NCBI RefSeq assembly: GCF_004005965.1 | Contig: NZ_SACY01000004.1 | Location: 62,001 to 126,000 of the forward strand | Source: Sandaracinomonas limnophila | Lineage (GTDB): Bacteria; Bacteroidota; Bacteroidia; Cytophagales; Spirosomataceae | Direction of reading: 5' to 3' | DNA length: 64,000 nucleotides | Part shown: positions 41,803 to 52,385 of the stretch, piece by piece | Position numbering within the stretch: position 1 is the stretch's first letter | How the letters are laid out: each line of letters opens with the position of its first letter | Position numbers and translations under genes: made by a program | The notes under the pieces: generated by a model | The model's database searches: none | What the model was told of the DNA's origin: nothing | The model's input: only the letters and a program-made list of their open reading frames with translations

Positions 41803-42857
41803 AATAATTTTTCAAACTTGGCAAATTCCTCCTCATATGAAAAAGGCAAATTAACGCTATTGGTTTTCGCAAAATCCTCTAATGAAAAGTCTTGAATTGT
41901 TTGTGCAAAAACCTCGGGTCTATTATCATAAACAATCTTTCCGTTTTGATTGTTGACCAATAAACCAGCGCCACCCGAATTAGAAGCAATTACGGGAATA
42001 CCCAAAGATATTGCTTCCATCATTACCAATCCCATCGACTCGGAACGAGAGAGAGAAATAAAAATATCTGCAGAATTTAATAAAGAAATATATTCATCTG
42101 GCGATTTTGTTTGAATATATTTAACCCAATTCCCTTCCTGATTTTTTAAATTTAAAATTTCTGAAAAACCACTTTCTAAAAATTTCCCTAACCAGATAAA
42201 TTCGTATCTATCTTTTGGCAAAAGTTGTGCGATTTCTAAAAAAGTATCAGCTCCTTTATTATAACAAATTGTACCAGAAGATATAATTTTAATTTTTTCA
42301 CTTTTTTTAGAATTGAGCAGTGGGGTTGTTGAAGCTAATTCCTTTATGACTGAATTAATTACAGTAATTTTATTTCGAAATATTTTATCAAAAATATTTT
42401 TAACCAAAGTAGAAGAACAAATTAAATGATCAATTGTTTCAAAAATTAAATGAATATTTTCAGCCTTTTCAAATTCAAAATTGTACAATAGTTCATGTAC
42501 ATGAAAAATATTTTTTACAGGAAACTCTTTAGAAAACCTAAGCAAGCCTGCCTGCGCAATGGTATTAAAATAAAAAATATTGGCTGGAAATTTATGATAA
42601 ATTTTACTCAACCTTGATTTTAAAACATCTTTTCCGAGTTTAAAGTCAACTTTATCTTTCCAATTGAAGGATTGCTCAAAATAAAAAATGGGAATATTAG
42701 AAGGGACCTGAGAAACTAATTCTCCTCCTTCCTTGAGGGCAACAATTCCAATTTCAACAGATTGTCTTCTGTTTAATTCTTTAATAAAATTGAACAAAAG
42801 AATTTCTGCCCCAGTGCAATTTAAATCATTGAAAAAAAATAAAACTTTTGGCTTCAT
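41796..42857 (-). CDS. GT4-family glycosyltransferase
   Basis: 353 residues from the ATG at 42857; the frame opens six codons earlier but MKPKVLFFFND is the standard start of the GT-B fold. N-domain: LNCTGAEILLFNFI with the acceptor glycine pattern. C-domain: IISSGTICYNKGADTFLEIAQLL and SRSESMGLVMMEAISLGIPVIAS, the E-x7-E retaining motif, then NSGGAGLLV. It uses a nucleotide sugar and is the first gene of the four-gene glycan cluster. It is divergent from the YdeI-like gene at 42918, with 60 bases between them. Confidence 0.92.
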   Translation of the reverse strand: MKPKVLFFFNDLNCTGAEILLFNFIKELNRRQSVEIGIVALKEGGELVSQVPSNIPIFYFEQSFNWKDKVDFKLGKDVLKSRLSKIYHKFPANIFYFNTIAQAGLLRFSKEFPVKNIFHVHELLYNFEFEKAENIHLIFETIDHLICSSTLVKNIFDKIFRNKITVINSVIKELASTTPLLNSKKSEKIKIISSGTICYNKGADTFLEIAQLLPKDRYEFIWLGKFLESGFSEILNLKNQEGNWVKYIQTKSPDEYISLLNSADIFISLSRSESMGLVMMEAISLGIPVIASNSGGAGLLVNNQNGKIVYDNRPEVFAQTIQDFSLEDFAKTNSVNLPFSYEEEFAKFEKLFS

Positions 42858-42917
42858 AACAGATTGAATAAGCAAAAATAAGTAATTTGAGATAATTATT
42901 TTTCAAACCTGATTTTA

Positions 42918-43565
42918 ATGTCTAAAGAAAACCCAAAAGTAAATTCCTTTTTTGTGAACTTGAAAAAATGGAGAGAAGAAATGGATGGTCTTAGAGGACT
43001 CATTTTGAGCCTCAATTTGGAAGAAGATTTAAAGTGGAATGCTCCTTGTTATATGCTGAATGGGAAAAATGTTGTTATCATTCAGGGATTCAAAGAATAT
43101 TTTGCATTAATGTTTTTCAAAGGCGCCTTACTAAAAGACCCCAAAAAAATATTGAAAACCCCCGGGAATGTACAAGCTGGCAGACAAATCAGATTTACCT
43201 CTTTAGATGAATTAATTACGCTTGAAGAGGATATCAAGTCCTATATTTTAGAGGCAATTGCATTAGAAGAATCTGGGGCAAAAGTGGAAATGAAACAAAC
43301 TTCCGAATTCCCCATTCCTCCGGAATTTCAGGAAATTTTAGACAAAAACGAAGCGCTCAAAACTGCTTTTGAAAAATTAACTCCCGGCAGACAAAAAGCT
43401 TATTGCATGCATTTTAACGATGCCAAACAAACTAAAACTCGCCTCGATCGAATAGAAAAATACACCGACAGAATTCTCAAAGGCAAAGGAATTATGGATT
43501 GTGTTTGTGGACTTTCTAAACGAATGCCAACTTGCGATGGTTCCCACAAACAATTGAAACAATGA
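42918..43565 (+). CDS. YdeI/DUF1801-type protein with C-terminal CDGSH iron-sulfur motif
   Basis: 215 residues. Residues about 1-110 match the YdhG/DUF1801 pattern (LEEDLKWNAPCYMLNGKNVVIIQGFKEYFALMFFKGALLKD) and about 120-190 the YdeI/OmpD-associated part (FPIPPEFQEILDKNEALKTAFEKLTPGRQKAY, then RIEKY near 175). The final 20 residues hold CVCGLSKRMPTCDGSH, which exactly fits the CDGSH [2Fe-2S] motif C-x-C-x2-S-x3-P-x-C-D-G-S-H. Fusion of a CDGSH motif to this protein makes a redox or iron role plausible. The stop overlaps the VanZ start by 4 bases. Cellular function is unknown. Confidence 0.88.
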   Translation: MSKENPKVNSFFVNLKKWREEMDGLRGLILSLNLEEDLKWNAPCYMLNGKNVVIIQGFKEYFALMFFKGALLKDPKKILKTPGNVQAGRQIRFTSLDELITLEEDIKSYILEAIALEESGAKVEMKQTSEFPIPPEFQEILDKNEALKTAFEKLTPGRQKAYCMHFNDAKQTKTRLDRIEKYTDRILKGKGIMDCVCGLSKRMPTCDGSHKQLKQ

Positions 43566-44020
43566 ACAGTAAAAAAGCTTTCTATTTAGGAATTTTAGGG
43601 ATTTATATAGGAATACTTTTAAAAATCATGGTATTCAAACAAGTGGATACGGTTCATTTAGGACACATGATGTTTAAGTTTGGCGGCACCCAAGAACGAC
43701 CTGCTAACCTAATTCCCTTTTCCACTATTATTCCTTATTTACTTGGAAGGAATGGACTCCTCATTGGTGCATTGAACATAGGGGGAAATATTTTACTTCT
43801 AGTTCCACTTGGAATCCTTTCACCATTTATTTTTTCAAAAATTAATTGGAAAAAAATACTTTTGATTGCTCCTCTTTCCGGACTTAGCATTGAACTCCTA
43901 CAAGTTTATTTACATGTAGGGATCTTTGATATCGACGATGTAATACTGAATGGATTGGGGGTTATATTGGGGTATTTCTTTTTTGGAATTTATTCTAAAT
44001 CCTCCACCTCATCCAAATAA
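43562..44020 (+). CDS. VanZ-family membrane protein
   Basis: 152 residues from the ATG at 43562, which overlaps the YdeI-like stop in an ATGA arrangement; a longer frame from 43532 lies inside that gene and is rejected. The VanZ fold shows in LIPFSTIIPYLLGR, NIGGNILLLVPLGILSPFIF and the IELLQVYLHVGIFDIDDVILNGLGVILGYF segment with its acidic pair DIDD. VanZ homologues are small polytopic proteins linked to glycopeptide tolerance and cell-wall lipid processing, with no proven reaction. Its last 31 bases overlap the convergent GNAT gene. Confidence 0.93.
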   Translation: MNSKKAFYLGILGIYIGILLKIMVFKQVDTVHLGHMMFKFGGTQERPANLIPFSTIIPYLLGRNGLLIGALNIGGNILLLVPLGILSPFIFSKINWKKILLIAPLSGLSIELLQVYLHVGIFDIDDVILNGLGVILGYFFFGIYSKSSTSSK

Positions 44021-44400
44021 AAGCATTTTTCCCATTGGGACATGCCAATTTTTGGATAGTAATCAACCGCCTTAGGTGCAGCTAATAAAATAAGCTTTGC
44101 CTGAGGCGTTTGTTTTTTTGCCAGTCGCAAAAGCTCCTTTCCAACTCCCATTTTTTGATAAGCCGCATCTACTGCCAAATCTGATAAATATGTACAAAAA
44201 GCATAATCCGTCATGGCTCTGCCCACCCCAATCAATTTCCCATTATCTCGGGCAGTAACAATCAAGTTTGCATAATCTAGCATTTTTTGCATTCGACCCA
44301 AGTCTTCAATAGGCCTCCGCTCTGCGAGGGTAGAGTTTTGAAGCACTTCAATAAATTCTTGTACCGTAATTTGAGTTTCGACTTGGTAGGTAATCGCCAT
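43990..44400 (-). CDS. GNAT-family N-acetyltransferase
   Basis: 136 residues, a minimal GNAT domain. The acetyl-CoA-binding segment is LSDLAVDAAYQKMGVGKELLRLAKKQ (about residues 70-95, with Q/R-x-x-G-x-G/A replaced by QKMGVG), preceded by GKLIGVGRAMTDYA and followed by LILLAAPKAVDYYPKIGM. It should transfer acetyl groups to an amine; the substrate is unknown. It is convergent with VanZ (31-base overlap at the 3' ends) and divergent from the small conserved protein at 44448. Confidence 0.9.
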   Translation of the reverse strand: MAITYQVETQITVQEFIEVLQNSTLAERRPIEDLGRMQKMLDYANLIVTARDNGKLIGVGRAMTDYAFCTYLSDLAVDAAYQKMGVGKELLRLAKKQTPQAKLILLAAPKAVDYYPKIGMSQWEKCFYLDEVEDLE

Positions 44401-44447
44401 TTTTCTATTTTTAAGCTTAATAAAATTACCTATTAAATTTGAAACGA

Positions 44448-44735
44448 ATGAATTCTCTTTCAGAATTTAAAAATTCCTTAACGTTTGCTTCCGCGCCCAA
44501 CAATCTTTCCCCTCAACTTTTAAGCTTATGGTACGACGGAAAGGGAGATTGGAAAAAAGCTCACGACCAAGTTGATCATCTGTCCGACAAAGATTCTGCT
44601 TGGGTGCACGCCTATCTTCACCGAAAAGAGGGCGATTTATGGAATGCCGATTATTGGTATGCAAGGGCAAAAAAAATCCGACCAAACATTTCTTTAGAAA
44701 ACGAATGGTCGGACTTGGTGCTACAATTTTTATAA
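44448..44735 (+). CDS. Small conserved protein of unknown function
   Basis: 95 residues from the ATG at 44448; an in-frame TTG at 44439 is less likely. It has the pattern LWYDGKGDWKKAHDQVDHL, then WVHAYLHRKEGDLWNADYWYARAKK (about 53-77), which I recognise as a widespread but unnamed small family in Bacteroidota and Proteobacteria. The invariant-looking His, Arg, Glu and aromatic residues suggest a binding or catalytic site, but no function is known. It is convergent with the esterase that ends two bases after its stop, so the two transcripts must overlap. Confidence 0.8.
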   Translation: MNSLSEFKNSLTFASAPNNLSPQLLSLWYDGKGDWKKAHDQVDHLSDKDSAWVHAYLHRKEGDLWNADYWYARAKKIRPNISLENEWSDLVLQFL

Positions 44736-44736
44736 A

Positions 44737-45933
44737 CTATTTGAAAATCATTGTCGCAAATTCTGATAAATACACACGCCAGTTGGTCCATGTGTGTCCA
44801 CCCGGACTTTCTCTATACGTATATTTAAACGTATGCTTGTCTAATTCTTTACGCATGGTTACAACGCTCTCGTACAAGAAATCCTCTTTGCCACAGGCAA
44901 TCCAATACATAGATGGTTTTGCCTTTTTCAGGTCTTCTATTTGTTGGTCTCTCTTTGATAAATCCACTTTGATGCCAAAGCGGCTCATGTCTGTAAAGCC
45001 CATGCTCATTACACCAATGTAATTGAACAAATTAGGATTGTCGAAACTGGTATTCATCGTCTGTAAACCTCCCATACTTAAGCCTGTAAGTGCACGATTT
45101 TCCTTATTTTTCTTCACACGGAAATTCGACTCAATGTAAGGAATTACATCTGCCACTAAGCTTTTTTCAAACATCATGCTCGCCATTCCCATCGGATTTG
45201 GGTCTGCTTTAGGAAGTGGTGGAGTTACTACAACTGCCGCGGCTTGTGTAGGGTTTCCGTTGGTCATAACCACAATCATTGGCTTAGCCTTACCGCTATT
45301 GATTAAGTTATCCAAAATATTTGGAGCAACACCTAGTGTAGGCCAAGCCTCCTCATCACCTCCGCCACCGTGTAGCAAGTACAAAACGGGATAAGAATCT
45401 TTCGATGCATCGTATCCTGGAGGAGTATAAACCTGCATTCTACGGGTTAAATTCAATGTTTTTGAATCGTACCAAATTTGGTGAACCGCCCCCTTAGGAC
45501 CCGTTTTTGCCCAATATAAATCGGATTCAGCACCAGGAACATACAATAAACTTTCTGTTCTGAACGTACCATCTCTTGCTACCTTTAGGTTAGAAGGATC
45601 TAAGGTGTTTACATCATCCACTAAGAAAGTGTAGCCATATAATTCTGGGGCTAATGCCTTTACAGTGGTTGACCAAACGCCCTTGTCGTCCTTTACCATA
45701 TCTACCATTTTTCTAGTACCACCCATGCCGTTGGCACTCGGTATGTTGGGCATCCAGTTGCCTGATAATTTTACTGACGTTGCAGAAGGTGCTTTCAAGC
45801 GAAATGTAACATCGTTTGAAGCAGAAATTTCTGGAGAAACTAAGCGAGTAACTTGTCCAACTTCTTGTGCAAAAGTTGTGAAAGAACCCAATACTCCAAA
45901 GAGCATAAAGAGTTTAAATGATTTAAATTTCAT
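44737..45933 (-). CDS. Exported CE1-type esterase with N-terminal E-set domain
   Basis: 398 residues, signal peptide 1-22 (ending FAQ). Residues about 30-130 look like a CBM48/E-set beta domain (VTFRLKAPSATSVKLSGNW, GVWSTTVKALAPELYGYTFLVDD). Residues about 150-398 are an esterase-D/feruloyl-esterase-like hydrolase: LLHGGGGDEEAW, nucleophile Ser286 in GLSMGG, Asp351 in GKEDF and His380 in GGHTW complete the triad. This arrangement is common among xylan-associated feruloyl or acetyl esterases. It is a single-gene unit, divergent from katG with a 198-base intergenic region. Confidence 0.93.
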   Translation of the reverse strand: MKFKSFKLFMLFGVLGSFTTFAQEVGQVTRLVSPEISASNDVTFRLKAPSATSVKLSGNWMPNIPSANGMGGTRKMVDMVKDDKGVWSTTVKALAPELYGYTFLVDDVNTLDPSNLKVARDGTFRTESLLYVPGAESDLYWAKTGPKGAVHQIWYDSKTLNLTRRMQVYTPPGYDASKDSYPVLYLLHGGGGDEEAWPTLGVAPNILDNLINSGKAKPMIVVMTNGNPTQAAAVVVTPPLPKADPNPMGMASMMFEKSLVADVIPYIESNFRVKKNKENRALTGLSMGGLQTMNTSFDNPNLFNYIGVMSMGFTDMSRFGIKVDLSKRDQQIEDLKKAKPSMYWIACGKEDFLYESVVTMRKELDKHTFKYTYRESPGGHTWTNWRVYLSEFATMIFK

Positions 45934-46076
45934 AGTTGTATGTTTAATTAAAACCCAAAATTAAAAATTTAAAATTGAAATATACTTTAAATGAGACAAA
46001 AACCGATTTTAATAAGATTTAATTATGTTTTTTGGATTTTCATAAATAATATTTATAAGCCTATTAAAAAATATAA

Positions 46077-46108
46077 TTTGACTTGAGAAAAAGTCACATC
46101 TAATTTCG
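46077..46108 (+). promoter_or_regulatory. katG promoter with embedded short dyad
   Basis: TTTG (46077-46080), 20 bases, TAATTTCG (46101-46108; one mismatch to TAnnTTTG). The spacer holds a GACTT-N6-AAGTC dyad (46080-46095), a possible operator. The rest of the 198-base gap from 45934 is AT-rich and shows nothing else. Confidence 0.5.
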
Positions 46109-46116
46109 TTTCGTAA

Positions 46117-48381
<2,265 letters not shown>

Positions 48382-48398
48382 GGTTGAACCTAATGAAA

Positions 48399-48431
48399 AA
48401 AATAGCACCTAAATAGGTGCTATTTTTTTAT
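48399..48431. terminator. Bidirectional intrinsic terminator
   Basis: AATAGCACCT (48401-48410), loop AAAT, AGGTGCTATT (48415-48424), with an A-run before and T-run after. Shared by katG and the convergent S9 peptidase gene. Confidence 0.92.
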
Positions 48432-50836
48432 TTAACATATTTTTCTAGCCATTGAAATTGTTCCCAAAGCATGTGGAGCAAATTTTCTTTTCCTCGATAA
48501 CTATGTGCTTCGTAGGGCAAATACACAAAGCGACTTATTCCTCCATTTCCCTTAATGGCGGCATATAACCTTTCAGAATTGATTGGATAGGTACCTGTAT
48601 TGTCATCTGCTTCTCCATGGATCAACAAAATTGGTTCTTTTAATTTATTTGCATAGCTAAAAGGACTCATTTCATAATATAGACTAGGTGCTTGCCAATA
48701 GGTTCTATCCTCATTTTGAAACCCAAATGGAGTTAGAGTTCTATTGTATGCGCCGCTTCTAGCAATTCCCGCTTTGAACAAATCTGTATGTGCAAGTAAA
48801 TTAGCTGTCATAAATGCCCCATAGCTATGTCCCCCCACAGCCATTCTTTTGGCGTCTCCAATTCCATCTTTCACCAAATAATCAATGGCTGCAGAAGCAT
48901 TCATTTTCAACTGTTCGATAAAATTATCATTAGGTTTATGGGTTGCATCAGTTGAAACAATTGGCATCTCTGCATTGTCTAAAACAGCATAACCTTGGGT
49001 AACATAAAAAATAGGAGATGCCCAACTTAAGCTGGCGAATCTGTCCTTGCTCCCTCTAACCTGAGCAGCATCATTTGCAGAATTGAATTCACGAGGATAT
49101 GCCCAAATCAGCACGGGAAGAGGTCCATTTTTTGATTTATCGTATCCTTTTGGAAGGTATAAATCACCTGTTAAATCCACTCCATCAGATCTCTTATATT
49201 TAATTTTCTCCTTTTTTACACCCTGGAGACTAGGATAGGGATCCGAAAAATTGGTAATTTTTTGTTCTTTGGTATCGGCCAACAATGATTTAATGTAATA
49301 ATTTGGGACTTCTGTTTGAGATTCTTTTCGTGATAAAACCGTTAAAGTTTTTTCATCTATCACCTCATCTATAAACTCAAAAGAACCTTCTTTTGCCCTC
49401 CAAATTATTTCGTTTTTCTTAGTCTCCAAATTAAATTTGGCTAAAAAAGGTAAGTCGCCCTTTTCAGAAGAACCTACCGGATTGTTCATTAGCAAGGTTT
49501 TGCCATCATCAAAAGTTTGAATAACATGTTTACCAAAACTATTTTTCTTTCTAATAGGACTACCTGGATTCCCATAAGCATCTGTAAGATTGCGTTCATA
49601 AAGTACATTTATCTGTCCAGTTAAAGGATTATAAGCACTCACCCGAGTATTTTGCTTGGCTCTTGAAACCTCTGTCACCATGGCAAAATTTTGGTCTCCC
49701 CAGCTTACATCTGAAAAACGCATTTTGGTTTTAAAAAGCTCTGCGGGTTTCTCATTAAATGGAGCTTTAAGGGCCAAAACTACATCATGATATTCAACTT
49801 GTTTTTTAATTAAACCACTGTCTAAAGGCATGGTGTATATAACGGTAGAAGGTTCATCATCCCTCCACTCGAAACCTCTTGGGGCATTCAACACATTATC
49901 ATTGCCAGAAGGAGCATTTTCTGAAGATGGGATTTTAGCTAGCTGGCTAACTTCTTTGCCATCCAATTGAATTACCCGGATGCTTGTATTAAAACCATAA
50001 GCAGGTACAGAATAGGAAAATGGTTTTTCAATCTCACGAGTTAAAAGATATTTTTGATCAGGTGAAATACTAAACGAACTTAGCCGATTGGGCAGGCCTA
50101 TTTTTTTAATTTGACCATTCGCGTAAATCATTAATTGACTTTGAGCAAAGAAATCAAACAACTTTTCATCAAATTCTGATTTAATTAAATCCTGATAGGT
50201 TGGTCTAGGAGCAGATTTTCCTAAAGTTTGTTGAACAGTTGGTCCCTTCGGAGTAATTGGTCGAACAGGGATTAGATCTGGAGATTGGATAGTAGATTTA
50301 TAAACCAAAGTTTGATCATCTAACCAGGCGAAAGAATTACCTAACACCATATTTAAAGGTTGTATATTTATTTTAGTGGCTTTTTTTAATAGCAAATCGA
50401 TAACATATAAATCAACTGATTTTTTCTCATTTTGGGTAAAGGCAATTTTATTTTCTGCCTGATTCCATAGAAAATTACTCGCAGATAGATTTTTTGGCAG
50501 TCCGGAAATTTCCAAAGATTTGCCAGTTTTGCAATTTGAAATAGAAATGGAGTTTACAAAAGTTTGCCGAGTTGGAGAAAAATTTAGGGGATTGATTCTA
50601 AGTCCCGCTACTTTAATTTCCGGTTGTCCTAGCTCTTCTACCATTGGGTAGGAGTTTCGACCTAGTAATATCAGGTAATTTAATTTGGAATCAACACGTA
50701 CGGTAGGAGTTGGTTTAGCCAATAGTAAATCTGATATCTCCCTAGGTGGAAGTTGATATTCCATGGCATCTTGCCCAAAAGAAACAAAAACCCATAGACT
50801 AAAAATAATTAGATAAAATAATTTTTTCGTTTTCAT
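48428..50836 (-). CDS. Exported S9-family prolyl oligopeptidase-like peptidase
   Basis: 802 residues, signal peptide 1-21. Residues about 40-540 form a propeller-like region; the hydrolase domain follows with KYKRSDGVDLTGDLYLP. The triad is Ser671 in GGHSYGAF, Asp744 in HGEADDNTG and His778 in YEAHSYR. Length and order fit the S9C/DPP-like glutamyl or acylaminoacyl peptidases that Bacteroidota export to the periplasm. It cleaves short peptides. It is the last gene of the SusC/SusD run, 56 bases after SusD, so it may process peptides taken up by that receptor. Confidence 0.94.
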   Translation of the reverse strand: MKTKKLFYLIIFSLWVFVSFGQDAMEYQLPPREISDLLLAKPTPTVRVDSKLNYLILLGRNSYPMVEELGQPEIKVAGLRINPLNFSPTRQTFVNSISISNCKTGKSLEISGLPKNLSASNFLWNQAENKIAFTQNEKKSVDLYVIDLLLKKATKINIQPLNMVLGNSFAWLDDQTLVYKSTIQSPDLIPVRPITPKGPTVQQTLGKSAPRPTYQDLIKSEFDEKLFDFFAQSQLMIYANGQIKKIGLPNRLSSFSISPDQKYLLTREIEKPFSYSVPAYGFNTSIRVIQLDGKEVSQLAKIPSSENAPSGNDNVLNAPRGFEWRDDEPSTVIYTMPLDSGLIKKQVEYHDVVLALKAPFNEKPAELFKTKMRFSDVSWGDQNFAMVTEVSRAKQNTRVSAYNPLTGQINVLYERNLTDAYGNPGSPIRKKNSFGKHVIQTFDDGKTLLMNNPVGSSEKGDLPFLAKFNLETKKNEIIWRAKEGSFEFIDEVIDEKTLTVLSRKESQTEVPNYYIKSLLADTKEQKITNFSDPYPSLQGVKKEKIKYKRSDGVDLTGDLYLPKGYDKSKNGPLPVLIWAYPREFNSANDAAQVRGSKDRFASLSWASPIFYVTQGYAVLDNAEMPIVSTDATHKPNDNFIEQLKMNASAAIDYLVKDGIGDAKRMAVGGHSYGAFMTANLLAHTDLFKAGIARSGAYNRTLTPFGFQNEDRTYWQAPSLYYEMSPFSYANKLKEPILLIHGEADDNTGTYPINSERLYAAIKGNGGISRFVYLPYEAHSYRGKENLLHMLWEQFQWLEKYVK

Positions 50837-50892
50837 AAATCAGGAAAAAAAAGGTGGTTATTTGCATAACCACCTAAAAAATTTATTCAATA

Positions 50893-52374
50893 TTATAAAG
50901 GATTTTGTACGATTGCTGGATTCGCATCAATTTCTCTACGAGGAATAAGGAATTCCCAACGTACATCGCCAGGGGCAACATCAAATAGTAAAGCTACTGA
51001 AGCAATTGCATTCGTTCCATTTCTGTTCAAAGCAGCATTTGTACGCTTTAAGTCAAAGAAACGGTGGCCTTCACCCCAAAGCTCAATACGACGCTGAACA
51101 AGTATTTCATCAATTAGATCTGTACCAGTTTTAACAGATTGAACATAATTTGGATCACGAGTTACCACTAAATCTTTCAACACTTTTGCAGCACCTGCCG
51201 CATCATTTAATCGAGCCTTAGCCTCCGCTTCAATTAGATACATTTCAGCAGCACGCATATAAGGCACATCACCCATAGCAGACGTTGAGGGAGTGCCCGG
51301 AAGTCTAAACTTTTGATTCAAAAACTTTGGTCTTACACCTCCAGGAGGAACAATTGAATTCGCAGTTGTTGGAGTTTCAACCCACATTTTTGAACGCACA
51401 TCCGTTGCTGCTATTTGCTTGTAAAGTAGGTTATTAATTACCTTTGGATATGTACGAATTACAGTAGAGTTATAATTACAAGAGATATACGAGTGATAAC
51501 CACCAAAATATTCTGTCTGATCTTCTAGGTGATCAAAACCCCACATCCATTCAGAATTTGTTATATCCTGGAAGCCATCCACATACATAGCAGCTGTCAT
51601 AGGAGCATATCCTGAACGAGCCTCTGCTGCATATTTTGCCGCATTTGCCCAATCTTGTTGAACCAATGCAACACGAGCTTGTAAACCTTTTACGACATTC
51701 AAATTGATATGAGATTTGTTTACACGGTTGACAGATAATAGTGCTGCAGCATCTGACAAGTCTTTGTTTATTTGAGCATAGACCTCTTCAACTGTATTTC
51801 TAGGTAATCCGGTTGTAGTAGGTTCCAAAACCAATGGAACGCCAAGCTGAGAATTTGGCTTTTTAGTTGCATCATATCTTTTGCCATACAATTGAACTAA
51901 ATTAAAATAACCAAATGCACGAAGCGCTAAAGCCTCTCCTTTCAAGGTGTTCTTATCGGCCTGAGGACCAACTGATTTGTCAATATTTGCAATTCCAATA
52001 TTAGCGTTTCCAATGATACGATAATACATTTCGTACGGGAACTGAGCCATCGTATTTACATCTGAACGGTGGGCTGTCCAACGAGTTTCTCCCACATGCC
52101 AAGAAGCTGCTGTTGTGCCAATAACCAAATCTTCGCCCATATGATCTAAAATAATCATCATGGCAGGATGGCCTGAATGACCCTGAGAACTTAAATATCT
52201 TACGATAAATGAACGGTAAATACCGTTGATAGCTGCTGCTGCATTCTTCGTTGTAGAATAGGCTGCATTAGCATCAATACTAGCTGTTGGATTCGTATCT
52301 AAATAAACATTTTCGCATGAAAATGTTGTTAATCCTAAAAGTAATGCAATAGATGCAATTATTTTATTTTTCAT
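50893..52374 (-). CDS. SusD/RagB-family outer-membrane lipoprotein
   Basis: 493 residues. Lipobox FSC with Cys20 after a signal peptide, followed by NVYLDTNPTASIDANAAYST, the typical N-terminus of SusD mature proteins. TPR-like helices with LKGEALALRAFGYFNLVQLYGKRYD (about 145-170) and the C-terminal LVQRRIELWGEGHRFFDLKRT and LIPRREIDANPAIVQNP are diagnostic. SusD proteins cap the TonB-dependent SusC channel and bind glycan or peptide at the surface. It follows the SusC gene by 11 bases. Because that SusC is interrupted by a nonsense codon, the pair may be non-functional in this strain. Confidence 0.96.
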   Translation of the reverse strand: MKNKIIASIALLLGLTTFSCENVYLDTNPTASIDANAAYSTTKNAAAAINGIYRSFIVRYLSSQGHSGHPAMMIILDHMGEDLVIGTTAASWHVGETRWTAHRSDVNTMAQFPYEMYYRIIGNANIGIANIDKSVGPQADKNTLKGEALALRAFGYFNLVQLYGKRYDATKKPNSQLGVPLVLEPTTTGLPRNTVEEVYAQINKDLSDAAALLSVNRVNKSHINLNVVKGLQARVALVQQDWANAAKYAAEARSGYAPMTAAMYVDGFQDITNSEWMWGFDHLEDQTEYFGGYHSYISCNYNSTVIRTYPKVINNLLYKQIAATDVRSKMWVETPTTANSIVPPGGVRPKFLNQKFRLPGTPSTSAMGDVPYMRAAEMYLIEAEAKARLNDAAGAAKVLKDLVVTRDPNYVQSVKTGTDLIDEILVQRRIELWGEGHRFFDLKRTNAALNRNGTNAIASVALLFDVAPGDVRWEFLIPRREIDANPAIVQNPL

Positions 52375-52385
52375 GATTCAAATTA

